From contig JAFOOW010000100.1 of assembly GCA_017425305.1 (NCBI GenBank), forward strand, positions 1 through 24,204: a stretch of 24,204 nucleotides of DNA, in the 5' to 3' direction. This DNA is from Peptostreptococcaceae bacterium. GTDB taxonomy: Bacteria > Bacillota > Clostridia > Peptostreptococcales > Peptostreptococcaceae. Position numbers and translations under genes: made by a program. Below are positions 12,734 through 19,224 of this stretch, piece by piece; the stretch's first letter is position 1, and the number at the start of each line of letters is the position of its first letter. The notes below the pieces were generated by a model that did no database searches, had not been told where the DNA came from, and saw only the letters and a program-made list of their open reading frames with translations.

Positions 12734-14133
12734 AATAGCTCCTTAAATATAGCTTGTAATACATCACACACTATTGAATCACCAGCCAGATGATATAAAC
12801 TATTATCACTCTGATTCTTAGCTATCTTTTTGAAATCTTTATCTTTAACTCCCATTAATCTAAAACACTCTTTAGGTGTAAGTTTCCTTATTCTTAAATT
12901 ACCATTGTCATTTATTGCAGTTCCTATACAATCACCACGAGTTGTTAAAATAATCATATTGCCATCATTTTTTTCAACACATTTTTTATTTCCATCTAGT
13001 ATTTGTTGTGTATAGGAATGTTTAACAACATCTCCTTCTTCTACCAATCCATCTTCTATTAATTTGTTGCATAAATATCTTTGTAATGAATCTTCATATA
13101 AATTTCCTGTTTTTTTCGGTTTTAAATTATAATTTTCTCCTACATCTTCACTTATATAATTACTGCTATCGCATCTATGCATTCCTTCTCTTGTGTTTAA
13201 TGTACTAGCATAAGTTTTATTTATTAATGCTTCTTCATTATTCCCAGTCCACTTGTCATTATCAGCACTTATATATTTGACCATTTTATCGCTTAAATAA
13301 TACTTTTCATCTACATTATCTTCTAATAAATCTTTTAATTTTAACTTAAGTTCTTTCTTTGGTGGGAATTGGTATGAATATTCTCCTAAAATAGAAATCA
13401 TAAAACATCTATTTCTTGTTTGAGGAATACCATAGTCTGTAGCTATCAAATCTTGCCAATAGTTAGAATAACCTAGTTCCTCTAGTCGCATGATCCATTT
13501 TTTAAAATCTTCTATGTTTTCAGCTCCATGTACTTGAGGTACATTTTCCATCAAGAGTATCTGAGGTAATGAATCAGATTCACTACATTCAGTTAAGATT
13601 CTTTCTACTTCCCATAACATTCCAGAACGAGTAGATGTATCAGACATTCCTTTACCTTTACCAGCTAGAGATAAGTCTTGACAAGGGAAGGAATAAGTCA
13701 ATATATAATCATACTTGTCTTTATCTACTATTTCTAAATCTTTACCTTTAACTTGTTGGATATTTACTAGATTTCTAGTAGCTACTATATTATTAATTAC
13801 TTTTCTTGCATAAGGTTCACTCATTCTTTCGATTTGTTGTTTTGTCATTGGTTCGTTATAATTAGAACTAATCCCCTTTTTTAATAAGAACTTTTTAATT
13901 TCATCTATGTCTATCGTTTCTGAATAATCGTTATAATCTCCAAAATGCAAATCATTATATGCTTGAATAGATTTAATTGCCCATTCACATATTTTCCAAT
14001 GTTCAAATTCAACTCCTAGATATTTAAGAGCTAATGCTTGACTACCATATCCAGCAAAAAACTCTATTAGTCTAATTGGTTTAGTAATTTTATATTTGGG
14101 ATATAACAAATCAAATATAGTTTGTTCTTGCAT
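12730..14133 (-). CDS. DNA C5-cytosine methyltransferase
   Basis: 467 aa from ATG 14133 (MQEQTIFDLLYPKYK), preceded by AAAGGAG; an upstream in-frame TTG has no ribosome site. Motif I is IRLIEFFAGYGSQALAL (21-37), motif IV PCQDLSLAGKGKG with the catalytic Cys (about 150), motif VI MENVPQV (about 190), motif VIII QTRNRCFMIS, and motifs IX-X LTPKECFRLMG...DSIVCDVLQAIF near the end. The long stretch before motif IX holds the target recognition domain. It makes 5-methylcytosine at a site that cannot be predicted here. Coupled to the DPPY methyltransferase downstream. Confidence 0.93.
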   Translation of the reverse strand: MQEQTIFDLLYPKYKITKPIRLIEFFAGYGSQALALKYLGVEFEHWKICEWAIKSIQAYNDLHFGDYNDYSETIDIDEIKKFLLKKGISSNYNEPMTKQQIERMSEPYARKVINNIVATRNLVNIQQVKGKDLEIVDKDKYDYILTYSFPCQDLSLAGKGKGMSDTSTRSGMLWEVERILTECSESDSLPQILLMENVPQVHGAENIEDFKKWIMRLEELGYSNYWQDLIATDYGIPQTRNRCFMISILGEYSYQFPPKKELKLKLKDLLEDNVDEKYYLSDKMVKYISADNDKWTGNNEEALINKTYASTLNTREGMHRCDSSNYISEDVGENYNLKPKKTGNLYEDSLQRYLCNKLIEDGLVEEGDVVKHSYTQQILDGNKKCVEKNDGNMIILTTRGDCIGTAINDNGNLRIRKLTPKECFRLMGVKDKDFKKIAKNQSDNSLYHLAGDSIVCDVLQAIFKELL

Positions 14134-14146
14134 TTGTTCACTCCTT

Positions 14147-14326
14147 TTACTTGATCCATCTTTTGCCAAGTTTTATTTTGTTTTCTTTTATATACTCTAA
14201 ACATTTCTTTTTTGTTTCATCAGTAAAGATTCCCCATACTCCTACTGAATGTCCTTCTTCATGATGTTTCCATACTGTCCATAAGTTATGATGCTTCTCT
14301 AATGTGTACCAAATTTTCTTTTTCAT
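14147..14326 (-). CDS. 59-aa uncharacterised protein
   Basis: ATG 14326 with AGAGGAT about 6 nt upstream, overlapping the previous gene by 41 nt. Sequence MKKKIWYTLEKHHNLWTVWK..., rich in Trp, His and Lys; a beta-hairpin-like core (WTVWKHHEEGHSVGVWGIF) then a helix. Its stop lies next to the ribosome site of the C5 methyltransferase. Unknown. Confidence 0.7.
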   Translation of the reverse strand: MKKKIWYTLEKHHNLWTVWKHHEEGHSVGVWGIFTDETKKKCLEYIKENKIKLGKRWIK

Positions 14327-14609
14327 TTTCTATCCTCTCAACAATCCTATTGCTTTCTTGATTTATTTTTTGTCTATCTTTATGATGCAATCTTATCTTT
14401 GCTGATGTCTTCACTTTAGACCTCGAAAATCGAGGATCTAGTTGTTTACCATATTTTTCTACTTGATAGTTCAAAATAGCTTTGTATAAGTCTGAATCTG
14501 GCTTAAAACCATACTTATCTTCTACTTTTCTATAAAACTCACTTGAACTATGAAATAAATTGTCTTTTTCTAATTCCAAAACCACCTGAGATTTAAATTT
14601 ATCGTTCAT
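14286..14609 (-). CDS. uncharacterised early protein
   Basis: 107 aa; ATG 14609 after AGGAG (8 nt). N-terminal part (about 1-55) is a helical domain of FHSSSEFYRKVEDKYGFKPD type. The C-terminal half is strongly basic (RFSRSKVKTSAKIRLHHKDR), which suggests nucleic-acid binding. No named family. Confidence 0.7.
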   Translation of the reverse strand: MNDKFKSQVVLELEKDNLFHSSSEFYRKVEDKYGFKPDSDLYKAILNYQVEKYGKQLDPRFSRSKVKTSAKIRLHHKDRQKINQESNRIVERIENEKENLVHIREAS

Positions 14610-14795
14610 TTAAATTCTCCTAATCTCTATAAAGTCAATCTCTTTCTTTAAGACTTTTTTTAATTGGTCTAAAGTAAGATAACCAATAACCCCCTCGTAT
14701 CTCTCGTTTTTCCAGATGTACTCACCATAATCTTCTCCATCATAGATAACTCTTATTGGTTTTCTATCTTGTATATCTTTAATTAATTCACTCAT
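14610..14795 (-). CDS. 61-aa uncharacterised protein
   Basis: ATG 14795 overlaps the replisome organizer stop (ATGA), so it is translationally coupled; an upstream frame to 14813 is less likely. Sequence MSELIKDIQDRKPIRVIYDG..., then YLTLDQLKKVLKKEIDFIEI. Function unknown, though the coupling suggests a role with replication. Confidence 0.65.
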   Translation of the reverse strand: MSELIKDIQDRKPIRVIYDGEDYGEYIWKNERYEGVIGYLTLDQLKKVLKKEIDFIEIRRI

Positions 14796-15493
14796 AAGTC
14801 CATATCTAACCAATGTGGTCTTTTAAAATCTCCTTTTTCTTTTAATTCTTTCTTTTCTCTTTGTTCCCAATTTCTAATAGCTGCTTTAAAATCCTTCATC
14901 TTATTTTTCCCAATCATCCAATCTTTAGATTCGTAAAAATCGTAAAAAACATTGGCATTTATGCCATTATTTCTTTCTTGGCAATAAGATTCTATTTCTT
15001 CTATTGTTGGTTTTTTAAATACTTTTCTTTTTATCTTTTCTTTTATATATTCTTTATCTATATCTATTGCGTTACTTTGCGTTACTGGTAACGTTACCTT
15101 ACTTTCAAGCCTCTTTTTTTCTTTAAATTTTCTTTGTCTTAATCTATTTTGTTCTCTTATTTGTTCTAATTTGTCTAAACTCTGATGCTTTTCAAAATTA
15201 ATTAAGAATATACCTTTTTCATCAGATTCAATCATTCCCAAACTTGTAAAAGTATCTATAGCAAGTCTTACTATTGGTAATGGTTTATTGAATATGATTG
15301 ATAGCATTTCATCTGTATAAGCCATTGATTCACTTATATAGACATATCCACCATCATTTGTTTTACCAGCTAGTAATATAAGCCTTATCCAGATATATAA
15401 TAAAGAATCTCCTTCTGGCATCGCTTGAATGATTTTTATCTTTTCATCATCAAACATATCTACATTCAACTTGATCCATTTAACTTCTGCCAT
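14792..15493 (-). CDS. phage replisome organizer / replication initiator
   Basis: 233 aa; ATG 15493 overlaps the previous stop by 14 nt. Residues 1-110 (KWIKLNVDMFDDEKIKII, YIWIRLILLAGKTNDGG, LGMIESDEKGIFLINFEKHQSL) match the N-terminal winged-helix domain of Gram-positive phage replisome organizers (Phage_rep_org_N). A basic linker follows (REQNRLRQRKFKEKKR). The C-terminal domain (about 165-225, TIEEIESYCQERNNGINANVFYDFYESKDWMIG) resembles the DnaD-associated domain. It binds the origin and loads helicase. The iteron-like cluster inside its linker (15067-15098) is a likely origin. No helicase gene follows, so the host helicase is probably recruited. Confidence 0.85.
   Translation of the reverse strand: MAEVKWIKLNVDMFDDEKIKIIQAMPEGDSLLYIWIRLILLAGKTNDGGYVYISESMAYTDEMLSIIFNKPLPIVRLAIDTFTSLGMIESDEKGIFLINFEKHQSLDKLEQIREQNRLRQRKFKEKKRLESKVTLPVTQSNAIDIDKEYIKEKIKRKVFKKPTIEEIESYCQERNNGINANVFYDFYESKDWMIGKNKMKDFKAAIRNWEQREKKELKEKGDFKRPHWLDMDL
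15067..15098. repeat. iteron-like cluster, candidate replication origin
   Basis: Plus strand: TTGCGTTAC at 15067-15075 and again at 15077-15085 (10-bp period), then the perfect palindrome GGTAACGTTACC at 15087-15098. In each the GTAACG/CGTTAC core recurs. It lies in the linker-coding part of the replisome organizer gene, the usual place for origins in lambda-like and Gram-positive phages. Confidence 0.55.
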
Positions 15494-15785
15494 TTATTAC
15501 CTCATATACTGCTACTGTTTTACCTGTATATTTGCATTTAGTTTTACCTATTGGTTCTACTATTCCTTTTTGACATAATTCGGTAAGTCTTGGAGCAGTA
15601 AAGTTTCTTTCTGTACTTGGTATATATCCTTTTTTATACATTTCTACTGCAGTTTCTTTAGCAGTTAGTTGTTTACCTTCTAAACACTCTAATATTTCTC
15701 TATATCTTCTTTGCTTATCTACTTGCTCATAAGATTCCCTTCTGGTTTCAAAAGTAGGTAATTGACAATATTCTCTAGTTTCCAT
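15480..15785 (-). CDS. winged-helix DNA-binding protein
   Basis: 101 aa; ATG 15785 with AGGAGG 6-7 nt upstream. A polar N-terminus precedes a compact domain (about 28-95): YREILECLEGKQLTAKETAVEMYKKG, TAPRLTELCQKGIVEPIGKTKC, KTVAVYEV. The recognition-helix-like TAPRLTELCQKGIV and the closing beta wing fit a winged helix common upstream of phage replication genes. Role unknown. Confidence 0.7.
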   Translation of the reverse strand: METREYCQLPTFETRRESYEQVDKQRRYREILECLEGKQLTAKETAVEMYKKGYIPSTERNFTAPRLTELCQKGIVEPIGKTKCKYTGKTVAVYEVINGRS

Positions 15786-15794
15786 AAGTACCTC

Positions 15795-16196
15795 CTAGAA
15801 TGGTAAATCTTCATCAGTTAGTTCTACTTCGTTGCTAAATTCTTCAAAAGGATCTGACTTAGATTCTTCTTTCTTTTCTTCTTTTTTACCCCCTATATAT
15901 TCAATTCTATTTGCTAATACATTTGAGAAAGTTCTATCATTGCCTTCACTATCTGTATATCTATCGTTTCTTAGTTCACCTTCGATTCCTACTAATGAAC
16001 CTTTATCTTGATACTTGACTAGATTCTCAGCTTGTTTATTCCACACAGTACAATTTATAAAATCCACATCTTGAGTTCCTTCTTTAGCTCCAAATCTTTG
16101 TACTGCTATTGAGAATTGACATTTACAAGTTCCACCTTCATTTTTTCTAAGTTCTGGTTTATTAGTAATTCTCCCAGTTAATACGCATCTATTCAT
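15795..16196 (-). CDS. ssb: single-stranded DNA-binding protein
   Basis: 133 aa from ATG 16196, spaced 6 nt from GGAGG; an in-frame ATG at 16202 abuts GGAGG and is less likely. OB fold: MNRCVLTGRITNKPELRKN, FSIAVQRFG, DFINCTVWNKQAENLVKY, KGSLVGIEGELRNDRY and TFSNVLANRIEYIG. The acidic C-terminal tip EDLPF (DEDLPF), which recruits partner proteins, is intact. Coats single-stranded DNA in replication and annealing. Follows the zinc ribbon gene, with which it overlaps. Confidence 0.93.
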   Translation of the reverse strand: MNRCVLTGRITNKPELRKNEGGTCKCQFSIAVQRFGAKEGTQDVDFINCTVWNKQAENLVKYQDKGSLVGIEGELRNDRYTDSEGNDRTFSNVLANRIEYIGGKKEEKKEESKSDPFEEFSNEVELTDEDLPF

Positions 16197-16341
16197 ATTC
16201 ATCCTCCAAACTATCTAAATGTTCATCATAAAACACTTCATCATATTTATCTGCCCAACTTACAATATCTATTGAGTCGCAGTATGGACATCTATCATAT
16301 CTTTTATCTAATTTTTCATCGCATGAATCACAATAATACAT
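16189..16341 (-). CDS. 50-aa zinc ribbon protein
   Basis: ATG 16341 overlaps the nuclease stop by 14 nt, with GGAG 10 nt upstream. Two C-x2-C pairs (YYCDSCDEKL, Cys4/Cys7, and RCPYCDS, Cys18/Cys21) form a rubredoxin-like zinc ribbon. The rest is acidic (DEVFYDEHLDSLEDEYE). It overlaps the SSB start by 8 nt. Possibly a partner of nuclease or SSB; inference. Confidence 0.75.
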   Translation of the reverse strand: MYYCDSCDEKLDKRYDRCPYCDSIDIVSWADKYDEVFYDEHLDSLEDEYE

Positions 16342-17239
16342 TTTCACTCATCTCCATCATTTCTTCTTTAAATTCTTGGTCATAGTGTTCTATGTAATAA
16401 GGACAAAACTTATTACAAGGACAATAGTTTTGACATTTTTTGTCTTCTCCAATTCGTTCTATGATTTCATATTCGCTAGGATATTTCTGTTCTAATGTTG
16501 CAAATAAATCTCTAGCTTTATCAAAATCATCAAATACTTTAAATGCTTTTTTATAAGTCTTTTTCTTAACTGCCCACTTAGTTCCACTATTGAATCTTTC
16601 TTCATCAGTACATAGTGGTAAATCTAAATCTGACATCTTTTCTAATTCTTCAATTCTTTTGAATCTATCTAATATCCATTTTTCAATTTCTTCTGGAGTA
16701 CCTAAATCAAATTCAATAACTTCAACTGGTAATTTAGGATAATTGTCTTTGACATCTCTTTTATTCCAGTCTTTTAAGATTGCAATGATTCTTCCTTTAT
16801 TAATCCAGTTGCCATGTTCTTTGTAATGTAAGTAAGCTCCCATTTGTAATTGTTTCTTCCAATGCTCATTATTACTACCAAAGATTACTGTCCAAACACT
16901 TGTAGTCTTATAGTCATCTATAAAATCTTCAACATGGTCGATGATTCCAGATAATGTATAACCATTTTCAAAAGTATGTTCTAGATGTTCTTCAACATAT
17001 TCATTTTCTCTACATTCAATTCCAGTTTCTAAGGCATAATGGACTACAGAACCCCACAACATCCAAATACTCTCTGCAATGTCTTGTTCTATTTCGTCAT
17101 TGTGTCTTCTCTTTAACATTAATGCTCTATCAGATTCAAACATAGATGTAATAGAATATCTTTTGTCTTGATATGTATATTCTTTTTGAGCTGCTCTTAC
17201 TAACATATCTGGTAGATTAAGTTTGTTTGTTATCTTCAT
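16328..17239 (-). CDS. PD-(D/E)XK exonuclease, Cas4/RecB-like with Fe-S cysteines
   Basis: 303 aa; ATG 17239 with AAGGTGG 9 nt upstream, overlapping the annealing protein by 23 nt. Nuclease motifs: H67 in WGSVVHYALE, D101 in SGIIDHVEDFIDD, D109-x-K111 (DDYKTT), and the KKQLQMGAYLHY Gln-containing helix. The C-terminal CQNYCPCNKFCPYY cluster with an earlier Cys is the 4Fe-4S signature of Cas4/AddB-type nucleases. Resects DNA ends for the neighbouring Rad52-like annealer, analogous to lambda exo with beta. Confidence 0.85.
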   Translation of the reverse strand: MKITNKLNLPDMLVRAAQKEYTYQDKRYSITSMFESDRALMLKRRHNDEIEQDIAESIWMLWGSVVHYALETGIECRENEYVEEHLEHTFENGYTLSGIIDHVEDFIDDYKTTSVWTVIFGSNNEHWKKQLQMGAYLHYKEHGNWINKGRIIAILKDWNKRDVKDNYPKLPVEVIEFDLGTPEEIEKWILDRFKRIEELEKMSDLDLPLCTDEERFNSGTKWAVKKKTYKKAFKVFDDFDKARDLFATLEQKYPSEYEIIERIGEDKKCQNYCPCNKFCPYYIEHYDQEFKEEMMEMSENVLL

Positions 17240-17750
17240 CTTTTTCCACCTTCTTTGGCATAATCACAAACACTCTTTTACCTTTACTATTTTTGATTGA
17301 TAAATGAGTAATTTTTTTATCTTTATACTTAATTGCTTCTACAGTAAACTTTTCAAAAGTTTTTAGTTTACCATTTCCATCTTTTTGGATTCCAGCATCA
17401 CTTGCAGATATCCAAATAAATGGTGCAGAATAGAGTTCACGCCCGATTCCCCAGTTGACACAAGCTCTTTTAAATGAATCTGATGCAAGTCCTTTTTCTT
17501 TTTCACTATTTGATTCTGTTCCTGTGTCTTCTTTAGAAATCCATTCTTTCTTTTCAGAATCCCAAATTGAAACAATGCAATTTTGGTTATCTCTGGTGTA
17601 TTCTTTTTTCCAATTCATACATCCTACTGTTTCATCTAATATGTCCATATCTACTCTTGCATCTTTATAAAGTAGTAAAGTAAGTCCTTTTTCGTTTATT
17701 TGATTAACTCTACAACTGATTTCATCAGCTCTTAATGTTCTAAATTCCAT
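17217..17750 (-). CDS. Rad52/Rad22-like single-strand annealing protein
   Basis: 177 aa from ATG 17750 after GAGGGG; an in-frame TTG at 17765 lies inside the ribosome site. The core MEFRTLRADEISCRVNQINEKGLTLLLYKDARVDMDILDETVG and ASDSFKRACVNWGIGRELYSAPFIWI are the hallmark of phage proteins assigned to the Rad52/22 family. It anneals complementary single strands during recombination-dependent replication. The basic C-terminal part may bind DNA. Together with the downstream nuclease, SSB and replication genes it forms a recombination module. Confidence 0.8.
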   Translation of the reverse strand: MEFRTLRADEISCRVNQINEKGLTLLLYKDARVDMDILDETVGCMNWKKEYTRDNQNCIVSIWDSEKKEWISKEDTGTESNSEKEKGLASDSFKRACVNWGIGRELYSAPFIWISASDAGIQKDGNGKLKTFEKFTVEAIKYKDKKITHLSIKNSKGKRVFVIMPKKVEKDEDNKQT

Positions 17751-17778
17751 TTTAATTCCCCTCAATCTGTGTTATAAT

Positions 17779-17934
17779 TTAGTTGTTGTTTTTATAAACA
17801 ACATCATTTGTTCTTGCAGTAGCTTCGGCTGCTGCATTTTGATTTGCAATTCTATAATCAATTAAAATGATGCCAACAACTTCTATTAGTAAGAAAACCA
17901 AAACCCCAATGATATTTTTAGTTCTCTCTTTCAT
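17779..17934 (-). CDS. 51-aa single-span membrane protein
   Basis: ATG 17934 has a strong AAGGAGAAGG upstream; earlier in-frame starts overlap the regulator and lack this. One membrane span (about 7-27: NIIGVLVFLLIEVVGIILIDY) and a polar tail. It follows the XRE gene by 13 nt. Function unknown. Confidence 0.7.
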   Translation of the reverse strand: MKERTKNIIGVLVFLLIEVVGIILIDYRIANQNAAAEATARTNDVVYKNNN

Positions 17935-17947
17935 TTTTTCCTTCTCC

Positions 17948-18148
17948 TTATTTAAATAATTCATAGTAATCTTTTCCAAAGTAATCACAAATTGTTTCAA
18001 TCTCGCTGATTGTCCAATCTGACTTACCAGAAAATCTAAATTTGATAGTTGAATAACTTAATCCAACTAACTTTCCAATATCTCCAATAGTTTCTCCTCT
18101 ACGAGTCATCTCTGCTCTAAGATTTGGAAATAATACTTTCTTTCCCAT
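17948..18148 (-). CDS. Cro/CI-like XRE-family regulator
   Basis: 66 aa from ATG 18148, after AAGGAAGGAG; in-frame starts to 18172 overlap a terminator tail. The classic five-helix HTH_XRE domain spans nearly the whole protein (LRAEMTRRGETIGDIGKLVGL, SYSTIKFRFSGKSDWT, ISEIETICDYFGK). No peptidase or oligomerisation domain, so Cro-like. It heads the early operon, and TAGATTA motifs upstream are its probable operators. Confidence 0.85.
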   Translation of the reverse strand: MGKKVLFPNLRAEMTRRGETIGDIGKLVGLSYSTIKFRFSGKSDWTISEIETICDYFGKDYYELFK

Positions 18149-18170
18149 GTCTAACTCCTTCCTTAACAAC

Positions 18171-18200
18171 AAAAAAGCCCTAGATTATTTCTAATCTAGG
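18171..18200 (-). terminator. terminator / operator-like palindrome upstream of the XRE gene
   Basis: CCTAGATTA-GAAA-TAATCTAGG on the minus strand is a perfect 9-bp stem with a GNRA-type loop, followed by GC and six T residues. It lies 22 nt before the XRE start and about 80 nt after the early promoter start site. The TAGATTA arm recurs twice more at 18240-18300, so it may also be bound by a regulator. Confidence 0.7.
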
Positions 18201-18240
18201 ACATTGAGTTGACCAAATATATATTATGTAAACTGATACC

Positions 18241-18304
18241 TAGATTAGAATAATTGACTTCTCTGTCAATCTTTATAGTTCAATTATAACACATCTAATC
18301 TAAT
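18241..18304. promoter_or_regulatory. repeated operator-like motifs near the early promoter
   Basis: TAGATTAGA occurs at 18241-18249 (plus strand) and as the reverse complement TCTAATCTA at 18294-18302, next to ATTGAC-TTCTCT-GTCAAT, an inverted repeat at 18253-18270. With the 18179-18200 palindrome these make three TAGATTA-bearing sites around the promoter. The arrangement suits Cro/CI-type control. Confidence 0.5.
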
Positions 18305-18310
18305 AGTCAA
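18283..18310 (-). promoter_or_regulatory. sigma-A-type early promoter
   Basis: TTGACT (18310-18305), 16-nt spacer, TATAAT (18288-18283), minus strand. Directs the early operon starting with the XRE gene. Embedded in operator-like repeats and followed by a terminator-like palindrome. Confidence 0.75.
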
Positions 18311-18317
18311 TAGTTTT

Positions 18318-18632
18318 TTAAAAATTTACAAACATATTTGTCAAACTCACAACTTTTAAGAATACTGCTAAGCTAATAAGATTAATAAATTGCTTATTTG
18401 CTTTCGTTATATAATCTCTAATAGAGAAATACAATTTTTCTTTAGTAGAGTCTAATCTTATACACTTATCATACTCTTTTTCATTACAGAATTTTTTACC
18501 ATTCCAATATTGGATGTCTATCACTTTCCATCTATAAGAATTGGAATCACCTATCCTGTAATCGTTGTAAGATACTTTTCTTTTAATAATATCACCGTTT
18601 TTCTTCTGCCAGGTGATTAGTCTAGTACCCAT
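18318..18632 (-). CDS. uncharacterised early protein with C-terminal hydrophobic helix
   Basis: 104 aa; ATG 18632 after AGGGGGTG (about 6 nt). The N-terminal domain (ITWQKKNGDIIKRKVSYNDYRIGDSNSYRWKVIDIQYW) is beta-rich and recalls a small protein common in Gram-positive mobile elements. The C-terminus (about 82-104: FINLISLAVFLKVVSLTNMFV) is a hydrophobic helix, possibly a tail anchor. It has its own weak promoter upstream. Function unknown. Confidence 0.75.
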   Translation of the reverse strand: MGTRLITWQKKNGDIIKRKVSYNDYRIGDSNSYRWKVIDIQYWNGKKFCNEKEYDKCIRLDSTKEKLYFSIRDYITKANKQFINLISLAVFLKVVSLTNMFVNF

Positions 18633-18657
18633 TTATACACCCCCTTTAAAGTGTAGT

Positions 18658-18686
18658 ATTATAATGGCTTTTTTAAAAAAAGTAAA
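18658..18686 (-). promoter_or_regulatory. promoter of the 104-aa gene
   Basis: TATAAT at 18663-18658 with TTTACT 17 nt upstream (18686-18681), minus strand; about 26 nt before the 18632 start. The -35 box is imperfect and overlaps the tail of the HNH terminator. Confidence 0.5.
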
Positions 18687-18713
18687 AAAGAACTAGTCTA
18701 AATAGTTCTTTTT
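18683..18713 (-). terminator. intrinsic terminator after the HNH gene
   Basis: A perfect 11-bp stem (AAAAAGAACTA / TAGTTCTTTTT) with a 7-nt loop and a T tail on the minus strand. It includes the last codons of the HNH gene. Its arms are nearly identical to those of the terminator before that gene. Confidence 0.8.
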
Positions 18714-18986
18714 AAATACTCTTAACCACTCTTCCCTATCGTGATCCATTTCAAAACGTCGCTGACATTTCCTTACCCAGAACAATGTAAAATTGCGGTC
18801 TTTATGTAGCCATATATGGCAATTTCTACAAACTGGTATAACATATCCATATTTAATAGAATTAAGCCTATTCGTGCCATAAAGTACCTCATGTAAGTCG
18901 CTTTTAGGTTTCTTACATATAATACACGTTGTTAAGTCATCAGTAAAAACTGAGTAGCGATTTTTTTCTAATTGCCTTACGTTCAT
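18693..18986 (-). CDS. HNH endonuclease
   Basis: 97 aa; ATG 18986 after AAGAGGT (6-8 nt). Zinc pairs CIICKKP (Cys21/Cys24) and CRNCHIWLH (about 53-61) frame the beta-beta-alpha metal core. DLHEVLYGTNR carries the first catalytic His and CHIWLH the last. HNH proteins of this kind often aid terminase in packaging, but here the gene stands alone between lysis and early genes as a single-gene unit bounded by terminators. That isolation could also mark it as a homing-type or moron gene. Confidence 0.8.
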   Translation of the reverse strand: MNVRQLEKNRYSVFTDDLTTCIICKKPKSDLHEVLYGTNRLNSIKYGYVIPVCRNCHIWLHKDRNFTLFWVRKCQRRFEMDHDREEWLRVFKKNYLD

Positions 18987-19003
18987 TAATACCTCTTTAA
19001 GCC

Positions 19004-19030
19004 AAAAAAGAACTATAATAGTTCCTTTTT
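19004..19030 (-). terminator. terminator upstream of the HNH gene
   Basis: AAAAAGGAACTA-TTA-TAGTTCTTTTTT on the minus strand (12 pairs, one G-U, A-C on the plus strand) ending in a T run. It lies 18 nt before the HNH start and about 190 nt after P3, so it would end the P3 transcript. Confidence 0.75.
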
Positions 19031-19219
19031 AGCACATCGAAAAATAATACATTAGTACTTTATAAGTATCACTAGAATAGACATGATAATAGCAAAAATC
19101 AAAAAAGCTATTGGAAGTTGGTGTTATGTCTATCCTAGTGTTGCCTATAAAGACAACACCTTGAATGATTTAATTGAAAAAGAAAATTATTACATGATAG
19201 AACTATTGGCGTTCCACCA
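19004..19219 (-). ncRNA. candidate structured phage RNA from promoter P3
   Basis: The stretch from the predicted P3 start (about 19218) to the terminator at 19004 holds no minus-strand frame above 10-15 codons. It can form: a 7-bp 5' hairpin with a GAA loop (19221-19205); GTGTTGTC/GGCAACAC (19159-19138); a 15-bp long-range helix, CACTAGGATAGACAT with ATGTCTATTCTAGTG (19140-19126 and 19084-19070), enclosing AATAGC/GCTATT (19112-19107 and 19093-19088); and the terminator hairpin. The 19138-19140 bases are shared by two helices, so these alternate. In four helices the single non-Watson-Crick pair is G-U on the minus strand. Confidence 0.55.
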
Positions 19220-19224
19220 ATTAC

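Noticed and set aside
13359..13379. TTCCCACC half-match to the conserved promoter block
   Set aside because: Lies inside the C5 methyltransferase gene, has only one half of the repeat and no -10 box at the right distance.
17363..17575. 70-aa minus-strand frame inside the Rad52-like gene
   Set aside because: A shifted frame of a well-conserved gene, with no ribosome site.
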